Below the pieces are notes generated by a model. That model saw only the letters and a list, made by a program, of their open reading frames with translations. It had not been told where the DNA came from and did not search any database. The position numbers and the translations under genes are program-made. From Szabonella sp046295215 (GTDB lineage: Bacteria > Pseudomonadota > Alphaproteobacteria > Rhodobacterales > Rhodobacteraceae): DNA of 64,000 bases. Position 1 is the stretch's first letter. Each line of letters starts with the position of its first letter. Shown here in pieces: positions 34,656-44,368 of the stretch. The DNA lies in NCBI GenBank assembly GCA_046295215.1, contig JBKBNP010000001.1, forward strand, positions 192,562 to 256,561, written 5' to 3'.

Positions 34656-34795
34656 GTCCGGCGTCTCCCTTGTCTGTCCCTGTCGGTCTTGTCACGGCTT
34701 TGATGCCGCTTGTGGTCTGGCGGTCGCGGGGCACGCCCCCGTTGCGACGCGCAAGGCTAGCGCGGGCCAAAGCCCGACGCCAGCCCCTTCGATGG

Positions 34796-35686
34796 TCAGC
34801 GGATCGGCGGGGCCAGCGGGCGGCGGCGCATTCCCGACAGCGCGTTGAAGGCCACCGCCGCCATCAGGATCGCGCCCCCTGTCAGCGTGCCGGGGCTGGC
34901 GGTTTCGCCCATCAGCGCCCAGACCCAGACCGGGGCCAGCATCACCTCCACCATGGTCAAAAGCGTCAGTTCCGCCGCCGGGATCACCTTGCTGCCCAGC
35001 GTGTAAAGCATCATCCCCACCGCCAGCAGCCCCGCCCCCATGCCCATGGAAATCGCAATGTCGCGGGGGGGCACGGCCAGCGTGCCGGGCTGCACCGTCA
35101 GCACCAGGGCGGCTGCGACCATCGACATGACGCCGCCAAGGGCTATCGCGGGCAGCATGTCATTGAGCTTGCCCCAGCGCAGCGACAGGGTGAAGGCGGC
35201 AAAGCCGAAGGCCGACAGAAGTGCTGCCACATTGCCCGCCAGCGCCCCCATCGACAGCCCCTCGCGCACCATCACGAAAATCCCCACGCCGGCCAGCGCG
35301 ATGGCGACCCATGTCGCGCGGCGCACGCTTTCCCCCAACAGCAAAAACCCGAGCGCCGCCGCGATGAAGGGGGAAACGGCAAACAGGAACACCGCATTGG
35401 CGATGGTGGTCACCTGAAAGGCATAGATCGCGCCCGCAAAGGCCGCGACAAGGCCGAAGCCACCCACGACGCCCGGCCAGCCGACCCGGCGCAAGGGGGA
35501 AATCAGATCGCCACTGTTGCGCCAGGCGACAAAAGCCAGCAGCACCGGCACCATCCCGGCGGACCGCCAGAACAGGATCGCCCATGTCCCCGCCTCCCCG
35601 ATCTGGCGGATCACGAGGCCCATGGTCGACCACAGCACCGCCGCCGTCACCACCAGCACCACACCCAAGCCATATGCCATCGCCAC
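34796..35686 (-). CDS. DMT-superfamily (EamA) transporter
   Basis: Inner-membrane drug/metabolite transporter of 296 residues with ten hydrophobic segments arranged as two EamA repeats (about 8-140 and 150-285). The segments ANAVFLFAVSPFIAAALG and AAELTLLTMVEVMLAPVWVW are the paired repeat ends. It precedes the glutamine-synthetase-like gene by 140 bases on the same strand and may export a product or overflow metabolite of that pathway. The substrate is unknown. Confidence 0.92.
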   Translation of the reverse strand: MAMAYGLGVVLVVTAAVLWSTMGLVIRQIGEAGTWAILFWRSAGMVPVLLAFVAWRNSGDLISPLRRVGWPGVVGGFGLVAAFAGAIYAFQVTTIANAVFLFAVSPFIAAALGFLLLGESVRRATWVAIALAGVGIFVMVREGLSMGALAGNVAALLSAFGFAAFTLSLRWGKLNDMLPAIALGGVMSMVAAALVLTVQPGTLAVPPRDIAISMGMGAGLLAVGMMLYTLGSKVIPAAELTLLTMVEVMLAPVWVWALMGETASPGTLTGGAILMAAVAFNALSGMRRRPLAPPIR

Positions 35687-35768
35687 CCCTCCGGTCGGGG
35701 GTCAGACTGGCGGGGGGCGGGGGGCGGCGTCTGTTCCGTTCCCGACGCGCAAAGGGCGGTTTATGCCG

Positions 35769-36704
35769 TCAATAGCCGCGCTTGCAGTCCACCAGATGCA
35801 GGAAGGGCTCCCCCGCCTCGCCGCGCCGGATGTTTTCGGCAATCACGCGGGCGGCGGAGTTGGGCCGGGTTTCGGCGGCGATATGGGGGGTGACGGTGAC
35901 GCGGGGATGCGCCCAGAACGGGTGATCCTGCGGCAGGGGCTCCACCCGGAAGGTGTCGAGGGTGGCATGGCCGATGCGGCCCGCCTCCAGCGCCGCCAGC
36001 AAGGCAGCATCGTCGATCAGGGCCCCGCGCCCGGGGTTCAGGATCGAGGCTCCTTCGGGCAGCAGGGCAAGGCGGCGCGCGTCGAGGATGTTTTCCGTCT
36101 CGGGCGTCTTGGGCAGCAGCAGGACGACGATCTGCGCCGCCGCCAGCACACGGACAAGACCCTCGTCGCCATGATCGGTGGCGATGCCGGGAATGGTTTT
36201 CGGGCTGCGGCTCCACCCCGTCACCGGAAAGCCAAGCCCGGTCAGCGCCCGCGCGCAGGCCTGCCCCAATTCCCCCAGCCCCAACATGGCAACCGGGCGT
36301 TCGGCGGCGATCGGCGGGCAGGTCGGATCCCAGATGCGGGACGGGTTGACGATATGGCGGTCCATCCCGAGGTGGTGGCGCAGCACATGGCCGGTCACCC
36401 ATTCCATCATTCCGGCGGTCAGCGCCGGATCGACCATCCGGCACAGGGGTTGGGTCAGGGTGGCGTTGCCGACGATATTCTCCACCCCCGCCCAGAGGTT
36501 CAGCACGGCCTTTGCCCGCGTGAAGGGCGTGAAATCGGTGATCTCGCCGCCCGGGGCAAAGACGATGTAATCGACCGAAGCCGGGTCGGCGGGGCGGTCT
36601 GGCGTCACGCTGGCCGCAATTCCGGTCTCGGCGAGGGCGGCCCGCAGCGGTGCCTCATAGCCCGGCCAGCGCGCGGCCCCGGCAGCGAAATAGATCCGTG
36701 TCAT
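35769..36704 (-). CDS. ghrA: Glyoxylate/hydroxypyruvate reductase A
   Basis: D-2-hydroxyacid dehydrogenase family, GhrA branch, 311 residues. The nucleotide site AMLGLGELGQACARAL is at about residues 141-156, followed by the catalytic Arg in NPGRGALID, and His in VTPHIAAETRP with the GhrA-specific short N-terminal domain (YFAAGAARWPGYEAPLRAAL). ATG 36704 gives the family length. With the glcDEF operon it could reduce glyoxylate back to glycolate or handle hydroxypyruvate. Confidence 0.93.
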   Translation of the reverse strand: MTRIYFAAGAARWPGYEAPLRAALAETGIAASVTPDRPADPASVDYIVFAPGGEITDFTPFTRAKAVLNLWAGVENIVGNATLTQPLCRMVDPALTAGMMEWVTGHVLRHHLGMDRHIVNPSRIWDPTCPPIAAERPVAMLGLGELGQACARALTGLGFPVTGWSRSPKTIPGIATDHGDEGLVRVLAAAQIVVLLLPKTPETENILDARRLALLPEGASILNPGRGALIDDAALLAALEAGRIGHATLDTFRVEPLPQDHPFWAHPRVTVTPHIAAETRPNSAARVIAENIRRGEAGEPFLHLVDCKRGY

Positions 36705-36816
36705 GGCAGTCCTTTCGATCTTCGTCGGGACTGTCTCGCATCCGCGGACCCGCGCATCAAGCCTTCCGGCTTTCGTCGCCATGGGCGGCGAGAAGGCGCG
36801 TCAGGGCCGATGGGCG

Positions 36817-37956
36817 TTAGCGCGGCCGGTGGACATGCGCGCTCTGCACGATGCCGAAGGCGACCAGCAGCACCATCATGGACGACCCGCCATAGCTGAC
36901 CAGCGGCAAGGGCACCCCCACGACCGGCGCCAACCCCATCACCATCAACATGTTGACCGCGAAGTAGAAAAAGAAGGTCGCGGCGATCCCCAGCGTCACA
37001 AGGCTGGCAAAGCGGTCCTTCTGCTGGAGCGCGGAGGCGATGCAGAAGGCCAGCACCAGCACATAAAGCACCAGCAGGGAAAACCCGCCGACAAAGCCGA
37101 ATTCCTCGGCCAGCGTGGTGAAGATGAAATCGGTGTGTTTTTCCGGCAGGAAGTTCAGCCGCGACTGCGTGCCCTGCATGAAGCCCCGGCCCGTCCAGCC
37201 GCCCGACCCCAGCGCGATCTTGGCCTGGCTGATGTGATAGCCGGCCCCCAGCGGATCCTGGCTCGGGTCAAGGAAGGTGTCGATGCGGCGATACTGGTAA
37301 TCCTTCAGGATCTGCCAGTCGGTGCCGCGCGACATCAGAACGGTCGCCACCCCGCCGCCCGCCAGCGCACCCACCACCGCGAAATAGAGCCAGTGAACGC
37401 CCGCGCAGAACATCAACGCAGCCCCCCCCGCCAGCAGCAGGATCGCGGTGCCGAGGTCGGGCTGGCCCATCACCAGAATGACCGGTAACAGGATCAGCAG
37501 CACCGGGATCATCACCCAGAGCGGCCGCGAGGTTTTCTTGATGTCCAGCCAGTCGTAATAGGCCGCCAGCATCATCATCAGCGTGATCTTGGTCAGTTCC
37601 GAGGGTTGCAGCCGCAGGGGGCCGATCTCGATCCAGCGTTGCGCGCCCATGCCGACCGAGCCGAAAAACTCGACCCCGATCAGCAGCAGGATCGATAGTG
37701 CATAGGCCAGCCCCGCCATGTTGCGCCAGAACCAGATCGGCACCAGCGCCACGGCGAACATCACGATCATGCCCGCGACAAAGCGTTTCATCTGCGGCTC
37801 GGCCCAGACGCCCATCCGCCCGCCCGCGACGGAATAGAGCATCAGGAACCCGACCGAGGCGATGGCCGCCAGCAGGATCACCAGCGCCCAGTTCAGATGC
37901 AGGATCTTGCGCGCCCCGCTGGGAACGGTCTTGACGCTGTATTCGAGAAAGCTCAT
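36817..37956 (-). CDS. rodA: Rod-shape peptidoglycan polymerase RodA
   Basis: SEDS-family glycosyltransferase building lateral wall glycan, 379 residues with about ten hydrophobic segments. Signatures include RLQPSELTKI, GMGAQRWI, MGQPDLGTA, the loop LNFLPEKHTDFIF and the C-terminal VPLPLVSYGGSSMM. It is last of the mreB-mreC-mreD-mrdA-rodA series and 12 bases after mrdA, the transpeptidase with which it works. Confidence 0.96.
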   Translation of the reverse strand: MSFLEYSVKTVPSGARKILHLNWALVILLAAIASVGFLMLYSVAGGRMGVWAEPQMKRFVAGMIVMFAVALVPIWFWRNMAGLAYALSILLLIGVEFFGSVGMGAQRWIEIGPLRLQPSELTKITLMMMLAAYYDWLDIKKTSRPLWVMIPVLLILLPVILVMGQPDLGTAILLLAGGAALMFCAGVHWLYFAVVGALAGGGVATVLMSRGTDWQILKDYQYRRIDTFLDPSQDPLGAGYHISQAKIALGSGGWTGRGFMQGTQSRLNFLPEKHTDFIFTTLAEEFGFVGGFSLLVLYVLVLAFCIASALQQKDRFASLVTLGIAATFFFYFAVNMLMVMGLAPVVGVPLPLVSYGGSSMMVLLVAFGIVQSAHVHRPR

Positions 37957-37968
37957 CGCCGCGACCCC

Positions 37969-39909
37969 TCAGGCCCGCGAGGTGCCGGGCGTGCCGGTGT
38001 CCGGGTCGCGCAGCGGCAGATTGCGGTGCATCGCGTCGATGCGGTTGCGTTGCGAGGCCGGATAGGCGCTGGCGGGCGGAACCCCGTCATGCAGCGCGCG
38101 CAACAGCAGATCACGCCCGATCGGGGCCGCCGCCGTGGACCCGCCGCCGCCATGCTCCACCACCACCGAAACGGCATAGCGGGGCGCATCATGCGGCGCA
38201 TAGCCCACGAACAGCGCATGGTCGCGCCGGTTCCACGGCAACTGATCGTTGCGGATCACGCCGCGCGCCCGTTCGGCGGCGGAAATGTTGCGCACCTGAC
38301 TGGTGCCGGTCTTGCCCGCCAGCCGCATGGTCTTTTCCTCGATGCGCGAGGAATAGGCCGTGCCGCGCTGGCTGTTGTTCACTGCGAACATGCCATCCTG
38401 CACCGCGCGCAGGATCGAGGGGGTGAGGCCCAGACTTTCGGCTTCCGGCACCGGCATCGCCTTGCCATCGACCATATGGATCAGCCGGGGGCTCACGGCC
38501 TTTCCCGTCGCGATCCGCGCGGTCATCACCGCCAGTTGCAGCGGCGAGGTCAGCACATAGCCCTGCCCGATGGAGGCGTTGACCGTGTCCCCGATCCGCC
38601 AGTCCTGTTTGTAGCGTTCCTGTTTCCACGCCCGGTTGGGCATCAGCCCCTCGGTGATCGCCGACATCGGAATCTCATGGCGGATGCCAAGCCCCAGCTT
38701 GCGGCCCATTTCCGCGATCTTGTCGATGCCGACCTTCAGCGCGATTTCGTAGTAATAGACGTCACAGCTTTCCGCGAGGCTGCGGTCCAGCGCCACCCGC
38801 CCATGCCCCCGCCTGCTCCAGCAATGGAAGCGCCGCCCGCCAACCTCGTAATATCCGGGGCAATTGACCGAGGTTGAGGTGGTAATGACCCCCGCCTCCA
38901 GCGCCGCAAGGGCTGTGACCATCTTGAAGGTGGAGCCGGGCGGATAGGCGCCCTGCACCGCCTTGTTCGCCAGCGGCCGGTGGTCGTTTTCCATCAGCGC
39001 GTTGTAATCGCGATGTGAAATCCCGCGCACAAAGAGGTTGGGGTCGAAGGACGGGGAGGAGGCGATGGCAACCAGATCGCCCGTCTGCACATCCATCACG
39101 ACGCCTGCCGCACTTTCCTCCCCCAGCCGGGCCTGCGTGTAATTCTGCACATCCGCATCAATGGTCAGCCGGATGTCCGCGCCTGCATCGCCCTCCTGCC
39201 GGCCCAGTTCGCGCATGATGCGGCCCAGCACATTGACCTCGACCCGCCGGTTCCCGGCGCGTCCACGCAGATCGCCCTCCATCCAGGTTTCCACCCCGAT
39301 CTTGCCGATCTGGAATTTCGGGGTTTGCAGCAGGGGGTCGGGCTCTTCCAGCTTGGCGAGGTCATTCTCGCTGACCGGTCCGACATAGCCCACCACATGC
39401 GCAAAATCCACGTCGCGCGGATAGCTCCGGCTCAGCCCGAATTCCGGCGTCACACCGGGCAGGGCGGGGGAGTTGATGGCGACCTTCGACACATCTTCCC
39501 AACTCAGCCGGTCCGCCACGATGATGGGCAGGGGCGAGCGGCGCTTGGCCTCTTTCAAGGCGCGGTCGTGATCTTCGGGGGAAATGGGCAGAAATTCCCG
39601 CAGCTTGTCCAGAACCGCCTCGACGTTCCCGGCATCCTCGCGGCTGATGACGACGCGGTAGTTCTGTTCGTTTCCGGCGATCAGCTTGCCGTTGCGGTCC
39701 TGGATCAACCCGCGCGCGGGCGGGATCAGGCGGATGGAAATGCGGTTGTCCTCGGCCAGCAGGCGGAACTCGTCGGCCTGTTCGACCTGCATATGCCGCA
39801 TGCGCGCGCCCAGCACCGCGACGACGGCCGCCATGGACCCGCCCATGAACAGGCCCCGCCGCGTGATGCGGCGCGCGCTTTCCTCGGTGTCGCGGGCGGA
39901 TCGTCTCAC
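37969..39909 (-). CDS. mrdA: Penicillin-binding protein 2
   Basis: Elongation transpeptidase of 646 residues with one N-terminal membrane anchor (about residues 20-40). The catalytic SxxK is GSTFK, the second motif reads SCD in SLAESCDVYYY where many PBPs have SxN, and the third is KTGTS. The dimerisation domain precedes it. The start is GTG 39909, whose bases overlap the mreD stop (GTGA) with GGGAGACGG upstream; no ATG gives the anchor without extra unlikely sequence. Confidence 0.95.
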   Translation of the reverse strand: MRRSARDTEESARRITRRGLFMGGSMAAVVAVLGARMRHMQVEQADEFRLLAEDNRISIRLIPPARGLIQDRNGKLIAGNEQNYRVVISREDAGNVEAVLDKLREFLPISPEDHDRALKEAKRRSPLPIIVADRLSWEDVSKVAINSPALPGVTPEFGLSRSYPRDVDFAHVVGYVGPVSENDLAKLEEPDPLLQTPKFQIGKIGVETWMEGDLRGRAGNRRVEVNVLGRIMRELGRQEGDAGADIRLTIDADVQNYTQARLGEESAAGVVMDVQTGDLVAIASSPSFDPNLFVRGISHRDYNALMENDHRPLANKAVQGAYPPGSTFKMVTALAALEAGVITTSTSVNCPGYYEVGGRRFHCWSRRGHGRVALDRSLAESCDVYYYEIALKVGIDKIAEMGRKLGLGIRHEIPMSAITEGLMPNRAWKQERYKQDWRIGDTVNASIGQGYVLTSPLQLAVMTARIATGKAVSPRLIHMVDGKAMPVPEAESLGLTPSILRAVQDGMFAVNNSQRGTAYSSRIEEKTMRLAGKTGTSQVRNISAAERARGVIRNDQLPWNRRDHALFVGYAPHDAPRYAVSVVVEHGGGGSTAAAPIGRDLLLRALHDGVPPASAYPASQRNRIDAMHRNLPLRDPDTGTPGTSRA

Positions 39910-40445
39910 AGCCGTCTCCCCATGGCATCGACCTCTCCGGCCGAAGGTTTGCGCAGGTTGATCGCGATGCGCAGCGCGCCCACCACCGCCGGATAGCACA
40001 GGATCGAGGCGATGGTCTGCACCAGCGCAAAGCCGAGCGCGGGTTGGTCAATGAAAGATACCGCAAAAACCAGCCGGTAGGCCAGCAGCATCGCCAGCAT
40101 GACACCCGCGATCAGCAGCCATTCGGCGGTAAACCCCAATTCGCGGGTCAGAGCGGAACGCGAGCGCAGGAATTCCGTGGCCAGCACCACAATTGCCGTC
40201 CAAAGCCCCGGCGGACGCATCAGGATCAGATCCTCGATCAGCATGATCCCCGCGATCATCAGCACCGGCAGATGGTCGGGGCGCTGCGTCACCCAGGCCA
40301 GCATGAGGCACAGCAGAAGGTCCGGCCCCGGCCATTCCCCTGCCTCTCCCCCCAGCGGCAGGAGCCGCAGGAACAGCAGCACCAGCCAGAAGGCGACGAA
40401 CACGCCGCGATAGAGCCAGATATTGCCGCGCAGCGCCTCAGCCAT
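39906..40445 (-). CDS. mreD: Rod-shape-determining protein MreD
   Basis: Small inner-membrane elongasome protein, 179 residues, with about five hydrophobic segments (for example FLRLLPLGGE region, LMLAWVTQRPDHLPVLMIAG and LLIAGVMLAMLLAYRLV). Position between mreC and mrdA identifies it, as MreD sequences are poorly conserved. It overlaps mreC by 8 bases and mrdA by 4 bases. Confidence 0.9.
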   Translation of the reverse strand: MAEALRGNIWLYRGVFVAFWLVLLFLRLLPLGGEAGEWPGPDLLLCLMLAWVTQRPDHLPVLMIAGIMLIEDLILMRPPGLWTAIVVLATEFLRSRSALTRELGFTAEWLLIAGVMLAMLLAYRLVFAVSFIDQPALGFALVQTIASILCYPAVVGALRIAINLRKPSAGEVDAMGRRL

Positions 40446-41358
40446 CGCTGGCGCTCTCGGCGGGTTCGGGATTCTCGCTGTCGATCTCGGGCCCCGCGAT
40501 GGGGGTGGCGATCAGCCCGCCCGGATCGGTGATCGGCTCGATCTCGTGGCTGCGCAGCACGCGCAGGAACTCCAGCCGCTCGTAATCCGCCGCCAGCCGG
40601 ATCCGCAGGCGGCGGTCATTGCCCTGCACCACCGATCCCACCAGCAGACCGGCCGGAAACACCCCGCCATCGCCCGAGGTCACCACCTGGTCGCCCGGGC
40701 GCACCAGATCGGGCTTTTCCAGAAACTCGATGGGCGGGACAGGGGTGTTGTCGCCCGACAAAAGCCCCTTCTGCCCCGAGGGCTGCACCGTGACCGGGAT
40801 GCGGCTGTTGCTGTCGGTCAGGAGGATCACCCGCGCCGTGCGGTTGCCCACGCCTGAAATCCGGCCCACCAGCCCGATCCCGTCCATCGTGGCCCAGCCA
40901 TCGCGGATGCCGTCGCGCGCGCCCACGTTCAGCAGCACCGACTGGCGGAACGGGCTGCCGCTGTCGGCCATCACCACGCCGGTCACATGCGTCAGCTTGG
41001 GATCCAGCCGAACCTGATTGAGGTCCATCAACCGCGCGTTCTTCTGTTCCAGTTGCAGCGCCGCCTCGCGCCAGGCCTTCATCTGCTGCAATTCGCGCCG
41101 CAATTCCTGGTTCTGCTCATAGAGGTTGGCATAGGACCGGAAGCTTTCGACCATGCCCACGAAGCGTGTAACCGGCACCAGCGCCCATTCGAAACTGGGC
41201 ACGAATGTATCGACCAGCACGACGCGGAACCGTTCCACCCGGGGGCTGTCGATCCGCCAGACGAGGAACAGAAGCACCAAGAGGGTCACCAGCCCGCCCA
41301 CCAGAATACGGCGGAGCGGTCGGGCATAATCCTCGGGCGATGTCCGGTTGTTCGCCAC
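40438..41358 (-). CDS. mreC: Rod-shape-determining protein MreC
   Basis: Periplasmic elongasome scaffold of 306 residues: an N-terminal membrane segment (about 17-35), a coiled coil (about 70-110, NLYEQNQELRRELQQMKAW) and a beta-barrel domain (GVVMADSGSPFRQSVLLNVG; NSRIPVTVQPSG). The C-terminal tail is acidic and Pro/Glu-rich. It follows mreB after a 47-base gap and overlaps mreD. Confidence 0.95.
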   Translation of the reverse strand: MANNRTSPEDYARPLRRILVGGLVTLLVLLFLVWRIDSPRVERFRVVLVDTFVPSFEWALVPVTRFVGMVESFRSYANLYEQNQELRRELQQMKAWREAALQLEQKNARLMDLNQVRLDPKLTHVTGVVMADSGSPFRQSVLLNVGARDGIRDGWATMDGIGLVGRISGVGNRTARVILLTDSNSRIPVTVQPSGQKGLLSGDNTPVPPIEFLEKPDLVRPGDQVVTSGDGGVFPAGLLVGSVVQGNDRRLRIRLAADYERLEFLRVLRSHEIEPITDPGGLIATPIAGPEIDSENPEPAESASDG

Positions 41359-41405
41359 CTTGGCCTCTCAGGGTCGGATCGGGCCGGGCCGCAGGGGGCC
41401 GGGCG

Positions 41406-42443
41406 TCAGCTGTCGTAATCTATGACATGCCGAAGCTGTTTTTCATATTCCAGCGCTTTTCCGGTGCCGAGCGCCACACAATTGAGTGACTCATTGGCGA
41501 CCGAGATCGAAAGCCCGGTCTGTTCGCGCAGCGCGAGGTCGAGATCGCCCAAGAGCGCGCCCCCCCCCGTCAGCATCACGCCCCGGTCCACGATGTCGGC
41601 GGCGAGGTCGGGCGGCGTTGCCTCCAGCGCCTGCATCACCGCGTCGCAGATCTGCTGCACCGGTTCGGCCAGCGCCTCGGCCACCTGCGCCTGGTTGATC
41701 TCGGTTTCCTTGGGCACCCCGTTCAAGAGGTCACGGCCCCGGATCTGCAAGGCGGCCCCGCGCCCGTCATCGGGCATCCGCGCCGTGCCGATGGTGGTCT
41801 TGATCCGTTCAGCGGTGGATTCGCCGATCAAGAGGTTCTGGTGGCGCCGCAGATAGGAAATTATCGCCTCGTCCATGCGGTCGCCGCCCACCCGGACCGA
41901 CCGGGCATAGACGATGTCGCCAAGGCTCAGGACCGCAACCTCGGTCGTGCCGCCGCCGATGTCCACCACCATGTTGCCGGTGGGGTCGGTGATCGGCATG
42001 CCCGCCCCGATGGCCGCCGCGATGGGTTCCGCGATCAGCCCCGCCCGCCGCGCGCCCGCCGACAGCACCGACTGGCGGATCGCGCGTTTTTCCACCGGGG
42101 TTGCGCCATGCGGCACACAGACGATGATCTTGGGTTTCGAGAAGGTCGTGCGTTTGTGGACCTTGCGGATGAAATGCTTGATCATCTCCTCGGCCACGTC
42201 GAAATCGGCGATCACCCCGTCGCGCATGGGCCGGATCGCCTCGATGCTGCCGGGCGTGCGGCCCAGCATCAGCTTGGCATCCTCGCCTACGGCCAGCACC
42301 TGCTTCTTGCCGTCCTTGACGTGATAGGCCACGACCGAAGGCTCGTTCAGCACGATGCCCTTGCCGCGCACATAGACCAGCGTGTTTGCCGTGCCGAGGT
42401 CGATGGCCATGTCCGACGAAAAAAGACCGGAAAGAAATCTCAT
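41406..42443 (-). CDS. mreB: Rod-shape actin homologue MreB
   Basis: Bacterial actin of 345 residues that organises the cell-wall elongation machinery under the membrane. Phosphate-binding loops AIDLGTANTLVYV and VVDIGGGTTEVAVLSLG, and the membrane-binding N-terminal MRFLSGLFSSD, are intact. ATG 42443 is chosen; the frame stays open upstream in non-coding sequence. It heads the mre-mrd-rod series on the minus strand. TATAGG about 55 bases upstream is a weak candidate -10 box. Confidence 0.97.
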   Translation of the reverse strand: MRFLSGLFSSDMAIDLGTANTLVYVRGKGIVLNEPSVVAYHVKDGKKQVLAVGEDAKLMLGRTPGSIEAIRPMRDGVIADFDVAEEMIKHFIRKVHKRTTFSKPKIIVCVPHGATPVEKRAIRQSVLSAGARRAGLIAEPIAAAIGAGMPITDPTGNMVVDIGGGTTEVAVLSLGDIVYARSVRVGGDRMDEAIISYLRRHQNLLIGESTAERIKTTIGTARMPDDGRGAALQIRGRDLLNGVPKETEINQAQVAEALAEPVQQICDAVMQALEATPPDLAADIVDRGVMLTGGGALLGDLDLALREQTGLSISVANESLNCVALGTGKALEYEKQLRHVIDYDS

Positions 42444-42631
42444 GCGAGGGCGATCCTCTTGGCTGGGCAAAGGGCGGCGCACCGTTGAGTCGGTGCAGGC
42501 GCACCCTATACGGCGCGCCGCGCACAAGGGGAAGTGCCCCGGCCCCGGCCAATGCGCGCCAATCAGCCGAAACACCGGGGCCGCGAAGGCTGAATAGTCG
42601 CGCAAGTGAAAGCACAGGCTTCACGGATGGC

Positions 42632-42657
42632 AAAACGGGCGACCCGGAAGCCGCCCG
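42632..42657 (-). terminator. Terminator of leuA
   Basis: Read on the minus strand, CGGGCG (42657-42652) pairs with CGCCCG (42641-42636) and is followed by TTTT (42635-42632). It lies 43 bases after the leuA stop. Confidence 0.65.
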
Positions 42658-42699
42658 ATGTTCGAAATCCACAAATTTGCACGGGTGGTGAAAATTCCG

Positions 42700-44277
42700 T
42701 CAGACCCGATCCTTGTAGCTCACCGTCTTGGTGTCATAGCCGACTTCGGCCTTCTTCTTGCGCTCGATCAGGCGGTTGAGCGCATTGACATAGGCCTTGA
42801 CGCTGGCCACCACCGTATCGGTATCGGCGGATTGGCCGGTGGCAATCCGGCCCTCTTCCTCGATCCGGACCGAGACGGTGGCCTGCGCATCCGTGCCTTC
42901 GGTCACCGCATGGACCTGATAGAGCTGCAGCCGCGCGCCATGCGGATAGAGCATCTTGACCGCGTTGAAGGCCGCATCCACCGGACCGTCGCCCGTGGCG
43001 TCGATGGCATGGTCCTGCCCGTCGATGGAAAGGGTCAGTTCCGCCTCCTGCGGGCCTTCGGTGCCGCAGACGACCCGCAGGCGCCTGACCTGCAAGGTGT
43101 CATGCGCCTCGCTGGTGTCCGAGTCCTGCACCAGCGCCAAGAGGTCATCGTCGAACACCTCCTTCTTGCGGTCGGCCAGCGCCTTGAACCGCACAAACAG
43201 GTCATTGAGCTGGTTGTCGGCCAGATCGACGCCCAGATCCTTCATCTTGGCGCGCAGCGCGGCACGGCCCGAATGTTTCCCCAGCGGCAGCGAGGTTCCG
43301 GCGAGCCCGATATCCTCGGGGCGCATGATCTCGAAGGTTTCCGCGTTTTTCAGCATCCCGTCCTGATGGATGCCGGATTCGTGGGCAAAGGCGTTCTTGC
43401 CGACGATGGCCTTGTTGAACTGCACCGCAAAGCCCGAGACGGTAGAGACGCGGCGCGAGATATGCATGATCTTGCGGGTGTCGATCTGCGTGCGGTAGGG
43501 CATGATGTCATTGCGCACCTTGAGCGCCATCACGACCTCCTCCAGCGCGGTATTGCCCGCACGTTCGCCCAGGCCATTGATCGTGCATTCGATCTGGCGT
43601 GCGCCTGCCTCGACGGCAGCGAGGGAGTTGGCCGTGGCCATGCCCAGATCGTTGTGGCAATGGGTTGCGAAGGTGATCGTATCAGCGCCCGGCACGCGGT
43701 CGAGCAGCATGCGGATCAGATCCGCACTTTCGCGCGGCGCGGTGTAGCCCACGGTATCGGGAATGTTGATTGTCGTGGCACCCGCCTTGATCGCGATTTC
43801 CACCACACGGCACAGATAGTCATGCTCGGTGCGCGTGGCATCCATCGGGGACCATTGCACATTGTCGCAGAGGTTGCGGGCATGGGTCACGGTGTCATGG
43901 ATCCGCTCGGCCATCTCGTCCATGGTCAGGTTGGGAATGGCCCGGTGCAGCGGCGAGGTGCCGATGAAGGTGTGGATGCGCGGGCTTTTCGCGTGGCGCA
44001 CCGCCTCCCAGCAGCGGTCGATATCCTTGTAATTGGCGCGGCTGAGGCCGCAGATCGTGGCCTGTTTCGCGCGTTTGGAAATCTCGGAGACGGCGGCGAA
44101 ATCGCCTTCGGAGGCGATGGGAAAGCCCGCCTCGATGATGTCCACGCCCATCTCGTCCAGCAGATCGGCGATTTCGAGCTTTTCGTCATGGGTCATGGTG
44201 GCGCCGGGCGATTGTTCGCCGTCGCGCAGGGTGGTGTCGAAAATCAGGACGCGGGGTTGCGTTGTCTGGTCGGTCAT
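42700..44277 (-). CDS. leuA: 2-isopropylmalate synthase
   Basis: First committed enzyme of leucine synthesis: acetyl-CoA plus 2-oxoisovalerate to 2-isopropylmalate, 525 residues. The TIM-barrel motif DTTLRDGEQSPG is at about residues 14-25, the metal-binding HCHNDLG and the GLGERAGN signature follow, and the C-terminal regulatory LeuA dimerisation domain (after about 400) is complete. A leucine-rich leader peptide and a dyad upstream suggest attenuation as well as feedback control. Confidence 0.97.
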   Translation of the reverse strand: MTDQTTQPRVLIFDTTLRDGEQSPGATMTHDEKLEIADLLDEMGVDIIEAGFPIASEGDFAAVSEISKRAKQATICGLSRANYKDIDRCWEAVRHAKSPRIHTFIGTSPLHRAIPNLTMDEMAERIHDTVTHARNLCDNVQWSPMDATRTEHDYLCRVVEIAIKAGATTINIPDTVGYTAPRESADLIRMLLDRVPGADTITFATHCHNDLGMATANSLAAVEAGARQIECTINGLGERAGNTALEEVVMALKVRNDIMPYRTQIDTRKIMHISRRVSTVSGFAVQFNKAIVGKNAFAHESGIHQDGMLKNAETFEIMRPEDIGLAGTSLPLGKHSGRAALRAKMKDLGVDLADNQLNDLFVRFKALADRKKEVFDDDLLALVQDSDTSEAHDTLQVRRLRVVCGTEGPQEAELTLSIDGQDHAIDATGDGPVDAAFNAVKMLYPHGARLQLYQVHAVTEGTDAQATVSVRIEEEGRIATGQSADTDTVVASVKAYVNALNRLIERKKKAEVGYDTKTVSYKDRV

Positions 44278-44332
44278 GTCCGGGGTCTCTTTCCTGGTCC
44301 GTTAGCCTTGGCGTTTTTCCGGGCGCTGGTCA

Positions 44333-44368
44333 CCTCCGAGCGGTCGCACCCGAGGGCACGCTCAGAGG
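44333..44368 (-). promoter_or_regulatory. Candidate attenuator hairpin of leuA
   Basis: On the RNA strand CCTCTGAGCG (44368-44359) pairs with CGCTCGGAGG (44342-44333), 9 of 10 pairs, over a 16-base loop. The 5-prime arm contains the stop codon of the leader peptide, so a ribosome stalled or released there would change folding. No U-run follows it, so termination or occlusion of the leuA ribosome-binding site remain alternatives. Confidence 0.5.
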
